A stretch of 64,000 nt of DNA. Origin: Candidatus Bacteroides pullicola (lineage in GTDB: Bacteria > Bacteroidota > Bacteroidia > Bacteroidales > Bacteroidaceae). Where the stretch lies: positions 1-64,000 of the forward strand of contig DXCV01000056.1 in NCBI GenBank assembly GCA_019115825.1. The letters run 5' to 3'. Positions 61,857 through 64,000 of the stretch are shown here, piece after piece. The translations under genes and the position numbers were made by a program. How positions within the stretch are numbered: the first letter of the stretch is position 1; each line of letters starts with the position of its first letter. The notes below the pieces were generated by a model. The model did not search any database. It saw only the letters and a program-made list of their open reading frames with translations, and was not told where the DNA came from.

Positions 61857-64000
61857 TTATCTGTAGGGCACAACGATGCTGTTCTTCCGGGCGTCGCGCC
61901 ACGTGCCTTTCACTCGTACAGGCGGGCGATGGCTCTTCTTCCACTTCTCCACCTGTGCGGCAGACGGTGCTTGGCGCAGGCTTCGTGTGTCGGCGGCATT
62001 CCGGCTGGGAGCATCGAACTTTACAAAGTCTTCGTAGTCGTAGGTCCACGAGTCGCCATACGCCAATCTCATCGCACGTTTATATATGGCTTCACGGCTT
62101 GGTGCATTAAAGGCAGGTTCGTTGTAGCGCATGATACTATTAAATGAGGGTCTATATACGCCGTAGGAATAAAAAGCCCATCCTCCTTCATAGATTCCCA
62201 AATTTTCGTCGGCATATCTGTCGTCTGCCAAAAACTTGTTCCATAGGATCTGAGTCTCATCATTGGTTATGTCCAAATTTAGGTCTCTTCCTAATGCTTG
62301 TGAAGCACGTAAGGATGCTTTTCCTTCCTCATCAATAGCGTATATATATTGTGTATATTCATCGCCTAATAATCCAAATCCATGTCCGATGGCTTCATGG
62401 CGAAATACTGCTTCAAAGTTTTGCCACTCAAGTCCTGAATCAAATAGAGTGTTAAATGATATGGTACAATTGTCATCCAAATAGGTGGTTATGCCCATTT
62501 GTTGTTGGTCATTCATAATGATGTGTATGGATACATCTTTTAAATCATTCACTGCTAACGAAGCATACTCCATACATTTGCTTAAATCGCCATCTCCACC
62601 AGCACCGCAATAATGCCAAGAGGACAGAGCCGTATTTGCACCGATGTAATCATTCTCGGAAACCGCTCTTACCGAATAAACATCGAACAGAGGACGTAAC
62701 GAAATCATCGGTTCTATTGAGAAGAAGGCTTCCATGGCACGCTGCATCACTTTGTCGTAATATCCTCCTTCTTCCATGTGTTTATCTACAAAAGCATCTC
62801 CCATAAGGATAACGGGTATGCCTCTTCCTTCAGTATGCCGTTGAAGCAGTTGCACCTCTCCATCCTTGGAATAATCCGTAGATGTGTACAAGGATTCATA
62901 GGTTAATTCATAGCCTTCTTGTTGCGGAAGAATAGAATTGAAAGGATTCCACTTTTGCCACATGCTACTTACCTCTTTGGGAACCTCGCCGCTTAACCGA
63001 TTGCCCGAAAGTTGACAAGCCCCTAAATTGTCCATTCTGCTCATAGAAGACGGGAGAGTACCGGTTAAATCGTTTTCCTGTAAATCTAATTCTATGAGCT
63101 TTTGCAAATTACCTATATCTTGAGGGATTTCTCCTTCCATTTGATTATTTCTTAGGAAAAGGTATTTCAAATTGGTACATTGCGTAATTTCATCGGGTAT
63201 TTCTCCGTTGAAAGAGCAAAATTGAAGGCTTAATGTGGAAAGATCTTTGAGTTTTCCGATATTAGGAGAAATATGTCCTGTTAGTTTTTCATTTCTGCTT
63301 AAATTAATAGATCTGAGAGGAAGTTCCCATATAGCATCGGGCAACTCACCTACCACATCTGAACCATCCAATGTCAAGTTCCACAGATGGGTTAGATTTT
63401 TTATTTCTGATGGAATGGGAGCATTCAACTCGCAAAGGTATAGACTCAGAACTTCCAAATCTGCAAGTGAAGTGCATATTTCCTTAAAAACAGAATGGCT
63501 CATTTTTACTCTACGAAGCCAAATCTGATTTAGATTACGCAGGTTCGTTATTTTTGAACTTAACTCTCCTCCCAAATCGCTATCTATGTTTATATGTTTC
63601 AATTTGGTTAACGAGTAAATTTCATCCGGAAAGTCTCCATAGATTTCAGGATTGGCCGGAAAATCAATGCAAGTTAATTCTCTCAATGAGCAGAGAGGGT
63701 GTATGATGTTGGCAATGTCTCCTTTTAAAGCATTCCCTCCAAGCCAGAGAGCTGAAACATGATTACTTTCACTGTCAAGATTGACTCCATACCATTCATT
63801 TAGCGGTTTATCACTGCACCAATTCGTATTGTCTTCCCAATCATCTCCTCCGGCAGCCTTATAGAACTCAATCAACGCCTCTCGCTCAATCTTCTCATAA
63901 TCCACTTTTCCTGTTTGTTCCACGGTAATCTCTTGTTGGTTGCCGTTGGTATCGGCAATGGTGATGATGCCGGTGCGGGGATTGTCGCTGTCGTTAGGGC
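61857..64000 (-). CDS. BACON/LRR/M64 peptidase (N-terminus beyond window)
   Basis: Partial: the frame is open to the window edge. The visible order is the end of a BACON-like beta domain (NPRTGIITIADTNGN, then ITVEQTG, about 63910-63980), a leucine-rich repeat block (about 62940-63830, LRRs of the plant-like type such as IPQDIGNLQKLIELDL), and a C-terminal M64-type zinc peptidase with HEAIGHGFGLLGDEY (62358-62400). M64 enzymes include the IgA peptidase class of Bacteroidetes and Clostridium. Probably secreted or surface-bound, cutting host protein. The central part is visibly more A/T-rich than both ends. Confidence 0.87.
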   Translation of the reverse strand, partial: PNDSDNPRTGIITIADTNGNQQEITVEQTGKVDYEKIEREALIEFYKAAGGDDWEDNTNWCSDKPLNEWYGVNLDSESNHVSALWLGGNALKGDIANIIHPLCSLRELTCIDFPANPEIYGDFPDEIYSLTKLKHINIDSDLGGELSSKITNLRNLNQIWLRRVKMSHSVFKEICTSLADLEVLSLYLCELNAPIPSEIKNLTHLWNLTLDGSDVVGELPDAIWELPLRSINLSRNEKLTGHISPNIGKLKDLSTLSLQFCSFNGEIPDEITQCTNLKYLFLRNNQMEGEIPQDIGNLQKLIELDLQENDLTGTLPSSMSRMDNLGACQLSGNRLSGEVPKEVSSMWQKWNPFNSILPQQEGYELTYESLYTSTDYSKDGEVQLLQRHTEGRGIPVILMGDAFVDKHMEEGGYYDKVMQRAMEAFFSIEPMISLRPLFDVYSVRAVSENDYIGANTALSSWHYCGAGGDGDLSKCMEYASLAVNDLKDVSIHIIMNDQQQMGITTYLDDNCTISFNTLFDSGLEWQNFEAVFRHEAIGHGFGLLGDEYTQYIYAIDEEGKASLRASQALGRDLNLDITNDETQILWNKFLADDRYADENLGIYEGGWAFYSYGVYRPSFNSIMRYNEPAFNAPSREAIYKRAMRLAYGDSWTYDYEDFVKFDAPSRNAADTRSLRQAPSAAQVEKWKKSHRPPVRVKGTWRDARKNSIVVPYR

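Overview
The window looks like a chromosomal segment of a GC-rich gut Bacteroidales, probably Bacteroidaceae. The evidence is SusC/SusD and FecR/ECF-sigma genes, a GH84 O-GlcNAcase, a BACON-type domain tail, rimP-nusA-infB followed by cvpA and suf genes, and many Bacteroidetes-type promoters with the -7 box TAnnTTTG. The -7 boxes were used to correct several start sites. No rRNA, tRNA, CRISPR array, prophage or intact insertion sequence was seen.

Layout. 1-4.5 kb: a minus-strand TetR / SAM methyltransferase / heterodimeric ABC exporter cluster with ATGA start-stop overlaps. 4.6-12.4 kb: an outer-membrane helix-hairpin-helix barrel protein, a radical SAM enzyme, a DUF6266-like protein, a DNA/RNA nuclease with a SulP transporter, and rubrerythrin. 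12.4-22.8 kb: a polysaccharide-utilisation-type locus (ECF sigma, FecR, SusC, SusD, GH2). Sigma and SusC each carry a -1 frameshift and SusD an in-frame TAG, while FecR and GH2 are intact. 23-31.5 kb: nadB, a PH-domain protein, lpdA, two paralogous TlpA-like lipoproteins, dinD and a PBP4-type dacB. 31.7-36.8 kb: GH84, a succinate/acetate CoA-transferase, a small membrane protein, a candidate small RNA and a YbjQ-like protein. 36.9-50 kb: the SUF iron-sulfur genes (sufS, sufD, sufC, sufB), broken up by an HxlR/cupin pair, two tiny membrane proteins and an orphan antitoxin, then cvpA, infB, nusA and rimP. 50-60 kb: an EamA transporter, a LytS/LytR-type two-component system, an outer-membrane barrel receptor, a CE1-like esterase, exonuclease III and a TPR histidine kinase with a NarL-type regulator. 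60-64 kb: a membrane protein, a lipoprotein and the 3' part of a BACON/LRR/M64 peptidase gene.

The most unusual signal is between the genes. At least six unrelated-looking intergenic repeat families occur, and most have a period of 11 or 22 bp (two helical turns). One family is a hairpin centred on TCATGA followed by an array of 11-mers, present three times. Another is a GC-rich 22-bp array present in two divergent promoter regions. Two others carry 15-bp palindromes or near-palindromes repeated every 22-23 bp. Also notable are an intrinsic attenuator in the rimP-nusA-infB leader, a toxin gene reduced to four codons, and a decaying sigma/FecR/SusCD locus. All functional statements come from reading the sequence; no database search was possible.
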